In this document: positions 8,397-14,948 of the stretch, piece after piece
How the letters are laid out: every line of letters begins with the position of its first letter
Position numbering within the stretch: position 1 is the stretch's first letter
Source of the DNA: Candidatus Pacebacteria bacterium UBA1364
GTDB lineage: Bacteria; Patescibacteriota; Microgenomatia; UBA1400; PJMF01
Assembly: GCA_002306345.1 (NCBI GenBank)
Contig: DBRQ01000009.1
Location: forward strand, 193,565-212,032
Direction: 5' to 3'
Length of the DNA: 18,468 nucleotides
The notes under the pieces: generated by a model
Databases searched by the model: none
What the model was told of the DNA's origin: nothing
Seen by the model: only the letters and a program-made list of their open reading frames with translations
Translations under genes and position numbers: made by a program

Positions 8397-8472
8397 TAAT
8401 TGATATTTTGTTGTTTAGCCACAACTCTATGAACTGTCGCTCTTATTATCGTCATCAGAAAAGATGAAAATA

Positions 8473-8481
8473 TGCTAAAAT
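8473..8481 (+). promoter_or_regulatory. possible extended -10 box upstream of glyS
   Basis: TGCTAAAAT matches TGnTATAAT with one mismatch, 50 nt before the glyS ATG and downstream of the recO terminator. No -35 element is clear. If used, it gives a leader of roughly 45 nt. The 151-base gap 8381-8531 shows nothing else firm. Confidence 0.4.
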
Positions 8482-8531
8482 CTATACTTAATTGATTATT
8501 CTATTTCGCTACAAGTTTATTAAAAAATCTT

Positions 8532-9935
8532 ATGCCAGAGATCAAGCCCACTACTTCCCTCGAAGAAATTACTGCCTTGTCTAAACGTCGCGGCTTTGTT
8601 TACCAAACCTCAGAAATCTATGGCGGTTTAGCCAATTCTTATGAATATGGACCCAGTGGAGTGGAAGTTTTGCGCAAAATCAAAAACTTGTGGTGGGATT
8701 TTTTCATTAACAAAAGAGAAGACATGCTTGGCTTGGACAGTCAGATTATTTTGCACCCCAAGACTTGGGAAGCCTCCGGGCACACTACTTCTTTTGCCGA
8801 TCCGATGGTTGAAGATCAAATTACTCATAAGAGATATCGAGCCGATCATTTAATCGAGGCTTTTCTTAAAAAAAATCCCATTGACAATCCTCCCGTCGTT
8901 GAAGCCATGAAAATTACCGACATGGATCAATTCCTCAAAGAGCATCAAGTCAAATCTCCAGATGGTAATCAGATTAGTGAGGTCAAAAATTTTAACTTGC
9001 TTTTTGAAACTTCCATTGGGGTGATTGCCGATGCAAATAATAAAGTTTATTTGCGTGGTGAAACTGCTCAAGGCATTTTTTCTAATTTCAAACAAATCTT
9101 GGATAGCAATCGTGTCAAATTGCCCTTTGGAGTGGGTCAAATTGGCAAAAGCTTTCGCAATGAAATCACCACGGGTCAGTTTATTTTTAGAACTTTAGAA
9201 TTTGAGCAAGCCGAAATTGAATATTTTTTTGACCCAGAAGTTAATGATTGGCAGGTGCTTTTCAAAGATTGGCAAGAGCAAATGTGGCATTTTGTGACCA
9301 AAGTGCTTGGTGTTAATGAGCAGCGTTTGCGCTGGCGTCGTCACGACGACGCCGAGCGCAGTTTTTATAGTAAGGACACCTACGATTTGGAGTACCTCTA
9401 TCCTTTTGGCTGGAAAGAAGTCTGGGGGATCGCTTACCGCACCGATTATGATCTCAAGCAACACATGCAGTTTTCCGGCAAAAGTCTTGAGTACACCGAT
9501 CCTTTTACCCTTAAAAAATTCATTCCTCACGTCATTGAGCCAGCTGTTGGCATTAATCGTTTGTTTTTAATGGTGCTCTGTGATGCTTATTTTCCAGATG
9601 AGGCCAAAAACCGTTTGGTTTTAAAACTTGATCAAAAATTGGCTCCTTACCAACTGGCCGTTTTTCCCTTACTGAGAAATAAAGCAGAATTAGTCAACAA
9701 AGCTCGCGAAATTTTCCTGCAACTTAACAAAAAATATTCCGTTGCCTGGGATGAGCGCGGTAACATTGGTAAGCGTTATCTTTCCCAAGATGAATTGGGC
9801 ACTCCTTATTGCTTGACCATCGACTTTGAAACTTTAGAAAATGACAGTCTAACTATTCGCCACCGTGACAATGGCCTGCAAGAAAGGGTGCAAATCAAAG
9901 AGCTTGAACAATATTTAGCAGATCTATTAATTTAG
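8532..9935 (+). CDS. glyS: glycyl-tRNA synthetase, single-chain class II (alpha2 type)
   Basis: Charges tRNA-Gly. 467 residues, of the eukaryote/archaea/Gram-positive-like homodimer type, not the alpha2-beta2 enzyme of E. coli. Visible hallmarks are an N-terminal KRRGFVYQTSEIYGG, EYGPSG, HPKTWEASGHTTSFADPMV, RGETAQGIF (175-183), class II motif 2 beginning FRNE (208-211) and running to FRTLEFEQAEIEYF, and motif 3 with GINRLFL (340-346). The anticodon-binding domain fills the last ~110 residues (APYQLAVFPL to DNGLQERVQI). The position usually occupied by Arg in the FRTREFEQ segment is Leu here, which may be a lineage variant. The last codons are part of a 17-bp tandem repeat. The start is the first ATG giving the full N-terminal helix. 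Confidence 0.96.
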   Translation: MPEIKPTTSLEEITALSKRRGFVYQTSEIYGGLANSYEYGPSGVEVLRKIKNLWWDFFINKREDMLGLDSQIILHPKTWEASGHTTSFADPMVEDQITHKRYRADHLIEAFLKKNPIDNPPVVEAMKITDMDQFLKEHQVKSPDGNQISEVKNFNLLFETSIGVIADANNKVYLRGETAQGIFSNFKQILDSNRVKLPFGVGQIGKSFRNEITTGQFIFRTLEFEQAEIEYFFDPEVNDWQVLFKDWQEQMWHFVTKVLGVNEQRLRWRRHDDAERSFYSKDTYDLEYLYPFGWKEVWGIAYRTDYDLKQHMQFSGKSLEYTDPFTLKKFIPHVIEPAVGINRLFLMVLCDAYFPDEAKNRLVLKLDQKLAPYQLAVFPLLRNKAELVNKAREIFLQLNKKYSVAWDERGNIGKRYLSQDELGTPYCLTIDFETLENDSLTIRHRDNGLQERVQIKELEQYLADLLI

Positions 9936-9975
9936 CAGATATATTAATTTAGCAAGTATATTAATTTAGCAAGTA
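9925..9975. repeat. 17-bp tandem repeat across the glyS stop codon
   Basis: Three 17-bp units (9925-9941, 9942-9958, 9959-9975) of the form TATTAATTTAGCAAGTA; the first ends CAGATA instead of CAAGTA, and a decayed start of a fourth (TGTTAATTT) follows. The first unit contains the last glyS codons and its TAG stop; the others copy them into the 3' flank. The repeats fill almost the whole gap before the next gene. Confidence 0.95.
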
Positions 9976-9990
9976 TGTTAATTTGAAATT

Positions 9991-10821
9991 ATGTCAAAAC
10001 TTAATCTACAAAACCTCAACACAAAAAAGAAATTATTGATCAGCGGAATAATCTTATTGTTAGTGCTGGCTGCGGTGACTATTTTTAACAGTCAAAAGCA
10101 AAAAACTGTAGAACCAGTTGCTACCCCCAATACTAAGAAAAAAGTGACTAGTCCAATCAATGTCATTGCTGTCGAAGAGCGACCTTACTTGCGTCTCGAA
10201 CCCAGCAGCGACGGGCACTACATTACTATTACTGTTTTAGAAGTGAAAAAAGCAGCCAGTCAACTTAACTACGAGATGGAGTACCAAACTGGTTCGATGC
10301 TTCAGGGTTTTGGGGGATTAATTGACTTAACCAATTTACCTGTTACGGATACAAAACTTTTTGGTTCACAGTCCGCCGGTGGAGCAATTACTTATCATGA
10401 AGATATTAAAGGTGGCAATTTGTTGGCAGAATTTTCCGGTACGGAAAATTATGCCGTTAAATCCGCCTGGCGTTATTTTGCAAACAGTGGTAAAGCCAGT
10501 GAATTTACCTCTCAAGATACAAAGTTTACCATTAATAATCAGGCCCTGAGCAAACATGCCTACATTATCATTTATAATTCTCCGGGTTATCCAGGTGAAA
10601 TTGATGGCGAACTTTTGTCTGACCCCTATGTGGTCACTAGCGAAAAATCACTTAAAACCATTAGCAGCAATTTTACAGTCAGTATTCGTTCAAGCGAAGC
10701 TGGACAAATCATGGGCTACGACGGCAGTAAATGGCAAGAAATGGACAGTGAATACACTGATGGGGTAGTTCAAGCTAGTGGGCCAGCCATGGATGTTTAT
10801 GTGCTGGTAAAAAAGTCATAA
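9991..10821 (+). CDS. unrecognised single-pass membrane-anchored extracytoplasmic protein
   Basis: I do not recognise the family. 276 residues. The N-terminus has a short positively charged stretch and one hydrophobic helix (about residues 14-32), followed by a Lys/Pro/Thr-rich linker (33-55). The remainder is soluble and mainly beta-like, rich in Ser, Thr, Gly and Tyr, with no cysteines, no obvious catalytic motif and no lipobox. Two stretches, SSDGHYITITVLEVKK and GKASEFTSQDTKFTINNQAL, look like alternating beta strands, so an adhesion, binding or structural role outside the membrane is a guess. It lies 55 bases after glyS across a tandem repeat. Its own last codons and stop form part of a perfect 32-bp duplication. 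It could be the last gene of a glyS transcript. Confidence 0.75.
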   Translation: MSKLNLQNLNTKKKLLISGIILLLVLAAVTIFNSQKQKTVEPVATPNTKKKVTSPINVIAVEERPYLRLEPSSDGHYITITVLEVKKAASQLNYEMEYQTGSMLQGFGGLIDLTNLPVTDTKLFGSQSAGGAITYHEDIKGGNLLAEFSGTENYAVKSAWRYFANSGKASEFTSQDTKFTINNQALSKHAYIIIYNSPGYPGEIDGELLSDPYVVTSEKSLKTISSNFTVSIRSSEAGQIMGYDGSKWQEMDSEYTDGVVQASGPAMDVYVLVKKS

Positions 10822-10859
10822 ATTGGCTTTATGTGCTGGTAAAAAAGTCATAAATTGGC
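10796..10859. repeat. perfect 32-bp tandem duplication across a stop codon
   Basis: Two identical 32-bp copies, 10796-10827 and 10828-10859, beginning TTTATGTGCTGG and ending AAATTGGC. The first includes the last nine codons or so and the TAA of the 276-aa gene; the second is entirely downstream. The lack of any difference points to a recent event or an assembly artefact. Confidence 0.97.
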
Positions 10860-10928
10860 TAGTTGATTTTATTTCGTTCGATTGTTTTTGGTTTTCTTTT
10901 ATTTATTATTTTACTTCGTGAAAAAGTT

Positions 10929-10955
10929 TTAGCAGTCTAACACTGACTCTGCTAA
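10929..10955. other. hairpin-forming inverted repeat
   Basis: TTAGCAG (10929-10935) pairs perfectly with CTGCTAA (10949-10955), with two more inner pairs possible across a bulge. It is about 100 nt downstream of the 276-aa gene. No T-run follows directly, so it is not a standard terminator. Confidence 0.4.
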
Positions 10956-10997
10956 TTATCCTCCTAAAAAATTTTAGTTGATGAATCAAGGTCTTTA

Positions 10998-11027
10998 TTG
11001 ACATATTTTGATATTGTCTGATATTTT
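10998..11027 (+). promoter_or_regulatory. candidate sigma70-type promoter in mraZ leader
   Basis: A perfect -35 TTGACA (10998-11003), then an 18-base spacer ending in TGA (TG at 11019-11020), and TATTTT (11022-11027) as a -10 with 4 of 6 matches plus the extended TG. Transcription would start near 11034, just before the 11-bp repeats, giving a leader of about 380 nt on mraZ or a separate small RNA. Confidence 0.5.
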
Positions 11028-11034
11028 TATATAT

Positions 11035-11078
11035 ATTTAGTTAAGATTTAGTTAAAATTTAGTCAAAATTTAGTTATT
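11035..11078. repeat. 11-bp tandem repeat, four copies
   Basis: Four units, ATTTAGTTAAG, ATTTAGTTAAA, ATTTAGTCAAA and ATTTAGTTATT, at 11035, 11046, 11057 and 11068. The period is close to one helical turn. They lie immediately downstream of the predicted start of the 10998 promoter. Confidence 0.9.
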
Positions 11079-11130
11079 AAAGAAAGCGAAAAAGGAATTA
11101 AGCAAAGCAGTGAAAGCAAAGAATTGATAA

Positions 11131-11220
11131 GCAAAAAGCTCGTGAGCTAGCAACTCTGATTGAAAAAGCTAGCGAACTAGCAACTCTGATTTGAAAAGCT
11201 AGCGAACTAGCAACTCTGAT
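11131..11220. repeat. 30-bp tandem repeat, three copies, each hairpin-capable
   Basis: Units at 11131-11160, 11161-11190 and 11191-11220, each ending CTAGCAACTCTGAT. Units 2 and 3 contain GCTAG-CGAA-CTAGC, a 5-bp stem with a 4-base loop. Unit 1 differs at these bases yet can still fold (AGCTC-GT-GAGCT). No spacers separate the units, so this is not a CRISPR array. Frames across it meet stops and lack a start. Confidence 0.93.
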
Positions 11221-11226
11221 TTATGT

Positions 11227-11256
11227 GACTTAAAAGGATTTAAAAGGACTTAAAAG
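11227..11256. promoter_or_regulatory. 10-bp triplet repeat, candidate MraZ operator A
   Basis: GACTTAAAAG, GATTTAAAAG and GACTTAAAAG in direct tandem. Three direct repeats at a 10-bp period is the arrangement of known MraZ operators (TGGGN repeats with 5-bp gaps in E. coli; AAAGTGK-type repeats in Mollicutes). The sequence only loosely resembles these, so assignment to MraZ is inference. It lies just upstream of a promoter-like element at 11275-11303. Confidence 0.4.
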
Positions 11257-11274
11257 AAGAGGTCGTTTTTTAAA

Positions 11275-11303
11275 TTGGGCAGCAACTCTTTAATAATTAT
11301 AGG
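11275..11303 (+). promoter_or_regulatory. weaker candidate promoter for mraZ
   Basis: TTGGGC (11275-11280), a 17-base spacer and TATAGG (11298-11303). Each hexamer has four matches to consensus or fewer, but the spacing is ideal and it follows directly on the 10-bp triplet repeat. It would give a leader of roughly 105 nt. Confidence 0.3.
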
Positions 11304-11339
11304 ATTGCTACAAGCTGGTTGGTAGCCAAAATAAAACTT

Positions 11340-11399
11340 CCTATTTACAAGCGCTTTTTTCTTTTATAAACTTGATTGTGGTAATAAATGGTAAATAGG
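11340..11399. promoter_or_regulatory. 9-bp inverted repeat flanking the mraZ 5' region
   Basis: CCTATTTAC (11340-11348) and GTAAATAGG (11391-11399) are perfect reverse complements, 42 bases apart, ending 17 bases before the mraZ ATG. In RNA this gives a long-loop stem next to the start site; in DNA it could be two half-sites. The right arm overlaps the second TGGTAA repeat. Confidence 0.45.
11379..11398 (+). promoter_or_regulatory. candidate MraZ operator B (TGGTAA pair)
   Basis: TGGTAATAAA followed directly by TGGTAAATAG, giving two TGG-led repeats at a 10-bp period, 19-38 nt upstream of mraZ. Spacing and the TGG core match the known MraZ box pattern better than operator A, but only two copies are clear. 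Confidence 0.4.
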
Positions 11400-11416
11400 C
11401 TTATAAAGTTAAGAAG

Positions 11417-11851
11417 ATGCTAATTGGTAAATATTATCACCATTTAGAGGACAAAGGTCGCTTGTCTTTGCCCGCTAAGTTTAGAGAGGTGAGTAAACAG
11501 TGGATTGTTACCAGGGGTTTAGATGGCTGCCTATTTTTATTACAAGAAAGCAATTTTAAAAAAGAATTAGAAAAAATTGCCCAAAGTTCTTTCACAAAAA
11601 AAGCTAATCGCGATCTTTTAAGATTAATGAGCAACGAAGCCATGGAGCTTGTGGTTGACGAAAATGGTCGAGTAAATCTGCCCGATTACTTGATCAAGTT
11701 TGCCAAATTAGAAAAAAACGTGGTAATAGTTGGCAGTTTGAATCACCTAGAGGTTTGGGATCAGGAACGCTATCACAACTACATTGACTTAATTGAAGAT
11801 CAAGCAGAAAAAATCGCTGAATCAATTAGCTTGGAAAAACAAAACGCATGA
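11417..11851 (+). CDS. mraZ: MraZ, transcriptional regulator of the division and cell-wall cluster
   Basis: 144 residues with the two SpoVT/AbrB-like half-domains expected of MraZ. The first carries DKGRLSLPAKFR (12-23) and the second DENGRVNLPDYL (81-92). MraZ forms a ring-shaped multimer and binds tandem repeats in its own promoter, repressing (E. coli) or activating (Mollicutes) the downstream genes. It is the first gene of its operon and overlaps rsmH by 4 bases (ATGA), the standard order. The long repeat-filled region upstream contains 10-bp-period repeats that could be its operators. There is no clear Shine-Dalgarno sequence; an AAGAAG lies directly against the start. Confidence 0.95.
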   Translation: MLIGKYYHHLEDKGRLSLPAKFREVSKQWIVTRGLDGCLFLLQESNFKKELEKIAQSSFTKKANRDLLRLMSNEAMELVVDENGRVNLPDYLIKFAKLEKNVVIVGSLNHLEVWDQERYHNYIDLIEDQAEKIAESISLEKQNA

Positions 11852-12768
11852 ACGAAAAGCAACAAACACATCAAGCCGTTTTAGTCAAAGAAGCCATGAC
11901 TGCTTTAAATCCGCAGAAGGGTTGTTATTACATTGATGCTACCTTTGGTCAAGGCGGACATAGCAGAGAAATTTTGAATAGAGGCGCCAAAGTCATCGCT
12001 TTTGACTTTGATGCCAGCGCGATTGCCAAAGGCAAAGAGCTTTTTAGGCGAGAAATTAGTAGTCAACAACTCATTTTACAAAGAGAAAATTTTAACAAAA
12101 TGGACGAAAGTCTCTTGAATCTGAAAAAAACTTTAGACCTAGAAATTAGCGGCATTTTTTTTGATTTAGGAACTTCTAGCGATCAATTAATGTCCAAAGA
12201 CAGAGGTTTTAGTTTTGAAGCTAAAGATGAAGTGCTTGATATGCGCATGGACGAACGCTTGGGAGTGAAAGCTTGCGATCTACTTAAATTACTTGACGAA
12301 AAGCAATTAGCCAAGATGCTTTTTGAATATGGTGGAGAAACTGACGCCCGCGCTATTGCCAAAAAAGTGGTAGCAGCGCGCAAAAAAGATCCCAATAGTT
12401 TAGACCAGGTTGGCACTTTAGTTGAGCTGATTGAACAAGTTAAAGGTCAAAAGACCAAAGGCAAAATCCATCCTGCTACCAAAACTTTTCAAGCGCTACG
12501 CATCATCGTCAACGATGAAATAAACAACCTCAAGGAAACTCTCCCCAAAGCCTTAACAATTTTGCAAGAGAGTAAAGCGAGAGATAAAAGATTGGTCTGT
12601 ATTGCTTTCCATGAGGGTGAAGATCGTTTGGTCAAAACTTTTTTTAAACAAATTGAAGTCAATAACCTCGGCAAACTACTTAACAAAAAAGCAATTACCG
12701 CTAGTTTGGAGGAATTACGAAATAATCCTCGCTCAAGAAGTGCAAAATTAAGGGCTGTAGCCATCTAA
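11848..12768 (+). CDS. rsmH: 16S rRNA m4C1402 methyltransferase RsmH
   Basis: Methylates N4 of C1402 of 16S rRNA in the decoding centre using S-adenosylmethionine. 306 residues, normal length. Visible motifs are HQAVLVKEAM (8-17), SAM motif I DATFGQGGHS (30-39), the acidic FDFD (52-55) that holds the ribose, FFDLGTSSDQL (104-114) for substrate binding and catalysis, DMRMDER, the insertion domain ending at KIHPATKTFQALRI, and a C-terminal FHEGEDRLVKTFF. It overlaps mraZ by 4 bases, giving the mraZ-rsmH (mraZ-mraW) pair that heads division clusters. Confidence 0.97.
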   Translation: MNEKQQTHQAVLVKEAMTALNPQKGCYYIDATFGQGGHSREILNRGAKVIAFDFDASAIAKGKELFRREISSQQLILQRENFNKMDESLLNLKKTLDLEISGIFFDLGTSSDQLMSKDRGFSFEAKDEVLDMRMDERLGVKACDLLKLLDEKQLAKMLFEYGGETDARAIAKKVVAARKKDPNSLDQVGTLVELIEQVKGQKTKGKIHPATKTFQALRIIVNDEINNLKETLPKALTILQESKARDKRLVCIAFHEGEDRLVKTFFKQIEVNNLGKLLNKKAITASLEELRNNPRSRSAKLRAVAI

Positions 12769-12796
12769 AATAAAATATAAAACTAAATTAAAAAAT

Positions 12797-13081
12797 ATGA
12801 AAAAAAGCTTAGCCATTTATTACGGATTATTAGTTAGCGCAGTTTTATCGCAAGCTATTTTGACTGTGGTCACTCTAAGTCAAAACATCGGCTATGGCCA
12901 AAAAATCAGTTTTTTGGAACAGCAAAAAAATACTTTGCAAACTCAAAAAAATGAAATTACTAAAGAATTAGCTCAAAAAACCGCCATTATAGAATTGAAG
13001 CAAAAAGAAAATAACGATTTTGTAGCAATTTCTGACGTTATCTTAATCAATCAAAACTCTTCCAATTTGGCTCTTAAATAA
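12797..13081 (+). CDS. ftsL: FtsL-like cell division protein
   Basis: 94 residues: a short cytosolic N-terminus, one membrane helix (about 7-27) and a coiled-coil-prone region rich in Gln, Lys and Glu (about 35-70). This is the shape of FtsL/DivIC proteins, which join FtsB and FtsQ in the divisome and activate FtsWI. The sequence is too diverged to identify by residues, and the call rests on topology and position between rsmH and ftsI, where ftsL normally lies. It is 28 bases after rsmH and 31 before ftsI, with no Shine-Dalgarno sequence. Confidence 0.72.
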   Translation: MKKSLAIYYGLLVSAVLSQAILTVVTLSQNIGYGQKISFLEQQKNTLQTQKNEITKELAQKTAIIELKQKENNDFVAISDVILINQNSSNLALK

Positions 13082-13112
13082 TTCAATTTCGCCAACTACC
13101 TAAGCCATAGCA

Positions 13113-14876
13113 ATGAAAGCACCAGAGACAGCAATTAATCAATCAAGAAAAAATATTCTCTTCTTGTTGCTTTTGTTGTGGTTAGTTTTAGTGATCATCA
13201 GGCTTTTTTACTGGCAAATTCTCAAAGGTCAACAACTCAAAGAGGAAGGCGAAAGCCAAACACTCAGACAATTAGAAAATAAAGGCTTACGCGGGCAAAT
13301 TTTCACTAGCGATGGCTATCTTTTGGTCGGTAACAAGCGTGTCTACGATCTCAAATTAGATAAGAAAAATTTTCAAGGTGATGCTAATGACCTAGCCCAT
13401 AAATTAAGTGAAATTGCCGTGGTTGATGATTGGCAATATCAAGATGCTGATAGTATGGAGAAAAAAGCAGATTTACAAAAATCTATTGAGCAAAGCATTT
13501 TGCAAAAATTTGATGCTAAAGGCAATTGGCCCAAATTATTAGACAATTTGAGTCAAGAAAGCAAAGAAAAAATTGAAAGCTTAAACAATAATTATTTATT
13601 TTTTGACGAAACCTACCAAAGATTTTATCCCGAAGCTTCCATGGCTGCTCATTTAACTGGTTTTGTTGGCCGCGATGAAAATGCCAATGAAGTGGGTCGC
13701 TATGGTGTGGAAGGTGCTTTGGAGGACGAATTGAAGGCTAGATCGGAAAAGAATTTATTCAAAATGGACGCTTTGGGTTTTCTCTTGGCTGGCCAAAAAT
13801 ATGAAAGTAAAAATCTCAATGGCCGCGATGTGACCCTCACCATTCGGCGCGATGTGCAAAATTTAGCAGAAGAAAGTTTAGCGGCTGGCATTGCAAAATA
13901 TCAAGCCGATCGAGGTGAAATTATTATTTTAGAAAGTAAAACTGGCAAAATTCTCGCTTTAGCCACTTGGCCTAGTTATCAGCAATGGCAATACTTTAAA
14001 TATCCAAGCGATATTCTCAAAAATCCCAGTTTAACCAGACTTTATGAGCCTGGTTCCACTTTTAAAACGCTGACAGTGGCAGCCGGTATCGATAGTCAAG
14101 TAATCACTAAAGATACAATTTGTACTAAGTGTAATGGCCCACGCCAAATTGCTGGTTATTCAATTAAAACTTGGAATGATCAATATAATCCTAATATTTC
14201 GATTATTAACGGCTACGCTAAATCTGATAACACTGCCATGATTTTTGTCAGTGACTTACTCGGCAGCGATCGCTTGGTGGCTTATTTAAAAAAATTTGGG
14301 ATTGGTAGTGGAGTCGACATTGACTTGCAAGACGACGCACGCACCAACTTTCCTAGCAAAATTGGCCCAGTCGAAACCGCCACTATTTCTTTTGGTCAAG
14401 GTATTAGCACTAATAGTCTTGAGTTTTTACGCGCCATAAATACTATCGCCAATCAAGGCAAAATGCTGGAGCCTTTAATTATAGAAAAAGTTTTTGATCA
14501 TCAAAGCCAGACTGAAATAATTTCACCAATAAAAGAAGTAGAACAAGTGATTTCTAAAGAGTCGGCTGCTATTGTTACCGAAATGATGGTTGAAGCGGCC
14601 TTACACGGCGAGGCTCAATGGATTGCCTCGGACAAATATACTGTGGCCGCCAAAACTGGTACTTCGCAAGTTCCTGACCCAAACGGTGGCTACAAAACGG
14701 ATGAAACTATCGCCAGTTTTGTTGGTTTTGCCCCAGCTAGCAACCCTAAATTTACCATGTTAGTTAAATTAGAAAATCCAAAATCTAGTCCTTGGGCGGC
14801 CGAAACGGCCGCCCCACTCTGGTATGCCGTCGCGGACAAACTAATGATTTTACTTAATATTGCCCCAGACAAATAA
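13113..14876 (+). CDS. ftsI: division-type class B penicillin-binding protein (FtsI/PBP2-like transpeptidase)
   Basis: 587 residues. An N-terminal membrane anchor (about 15-33) precedes a dimerisation/pedestal domain with the class B signature RGQIFTSDGYLL. The transpeptidase domain has all three active-site motifs: S315-T-F-K318 (nucleophile Ser and Lys), S371-D-N373, and K514-T-G516. It cross-links peptidoglycan stems at the septum. There is no C-terminal PASTA domain. Position after ftsL in an mraZ-led cluster indicates the division enzyme, not an elongation PBP2. The usual next genes (mraY, mur, ftsW) are absent; the operon ends here and meets parB head-on. The stop codon is part of a 12-bp tandem repeat. 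Confidence 0.95.
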   Translation: MKAPETAINQSRKNILFLLLLLWLVLVIIRLFYWQILKGQQLKEEGESQTLRQLENKGLRGQIFTSDGYLLVGNKRVYDLKLDKKNFQGDANDLAHKLSEIAVVDDWQYQDADSMEKKADLQKSIEQSILQKFDAKGNWPKLLDNLSQESKEKIESLNNNYLFFDETYQRFYPEASMAAHLTGFVGRDENANEVGRYGVEGALEDELKARSEKNLFKMDALGFLLAGQKYESKNLNGRDVTLTIRRDVQNLAEESLAAGIAKYQADRGEIIILESKTGKILALATWPSYQQWQYFKYPSDILKNPSLTRLYEPGSTFKTLTVAAGIDSQVITKDTICTKCNGPRQIAGYSIKTWNDQYNPNISIINGYAKSDNTAMIFVSDLLGSDRLVAYLKKFGIGSGVDIDLQDDARTNFPSKIGPVETATISFGQGISTNSLEFLRAINTIANQGKMLEPLIIEKVFDHQSQTEIISPIKEVEQVISKESAAIVTEMMVEAALHGEAQWIASDKYTVAAKTGTSQVPDPNGGYKTDETIASFVGFAPASNPKFTMLVKLENPKSSPWAAETAAPLWYAVADKLMILLNIAPDK

Positions 14877-14891
14877 ATAGATAAATAAATA
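14868..14891. repeat. 12-bp tandem repeat across the ftsI stop codon
   Basis: GACAAATAAATA (14868-14879) and GATAAATAAATA (14880-14891) differ by one base. The first holds the last two codons and TAA of ftsI. The 100-base gap between the convergent genes (14877-14976) shows no GC-rich hairpin with T-run, so no standard terminator is visible there. Confidence 0.85.
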
Positions 14892-14948
14892 CGACGAAGC
14901 CAAAGCTAAAGGGCCAGATTTAAAATGACGGAATTCAAGTGACGGATC

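Larger units (their letters stand above)
10822..11416. other. long repeat-rich non-coding region before mraZ
   Basis: 595 bases with no credible gene on either strand; all ATG-initiated frames stop within a dozen codons. From left to right it holds the second copy of the 32-bp duplication, a T-rich stretch (10865-10912), a hairpin (10929-10955), a promoter-like TTGACA element (10998), four 11-bp repeats (11035-11078), three 30-bp hairpin repeats (11131-11220), three 10-bp repeats (11227-11256), a second promoter-like element (11275-11303), a bulged hairpin with arms 11305-11311 and 11322-11329, and a 9-bp inverted repeat with a TGGTAA pair just before mraZ. It is probably the regulatory leader of the division cluster and may contain a non-coding RNA. 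Confidence 0.8.

Noticed and set aside
10915..10924. CGTGAAA sequence resembling half of a parS site
   Set aside because: Only one arm matches the parS palindrome and the other does not.
10960..10965. Strong Shine-Dalgarno AGGAGG on the minus strand
   Set aside because: No start codon lies at a usable distance and no reading frame follows.
11114..11194. Short open stretch reading ELATLIEKASELATLI across the 30-bp repeats
   Set aside because: It has no start codon, is bounded by stops, and the next unit is interrupted by TGA; it is more likely non-coding.
11131..11220. Repeats taken as a CRISPR array
   Set aside because: The 30-bp units abut directly with no variable spacers, and no cas genes are nearby.
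11388..11423. 11-codon upstream frame (ATG at 11388) overlapping the mraZ start
   Set aside because: It has no ribosome-binding site and lies in AT-rich DNA; a chance frame is likely, although translational coupling cannot be excluded.
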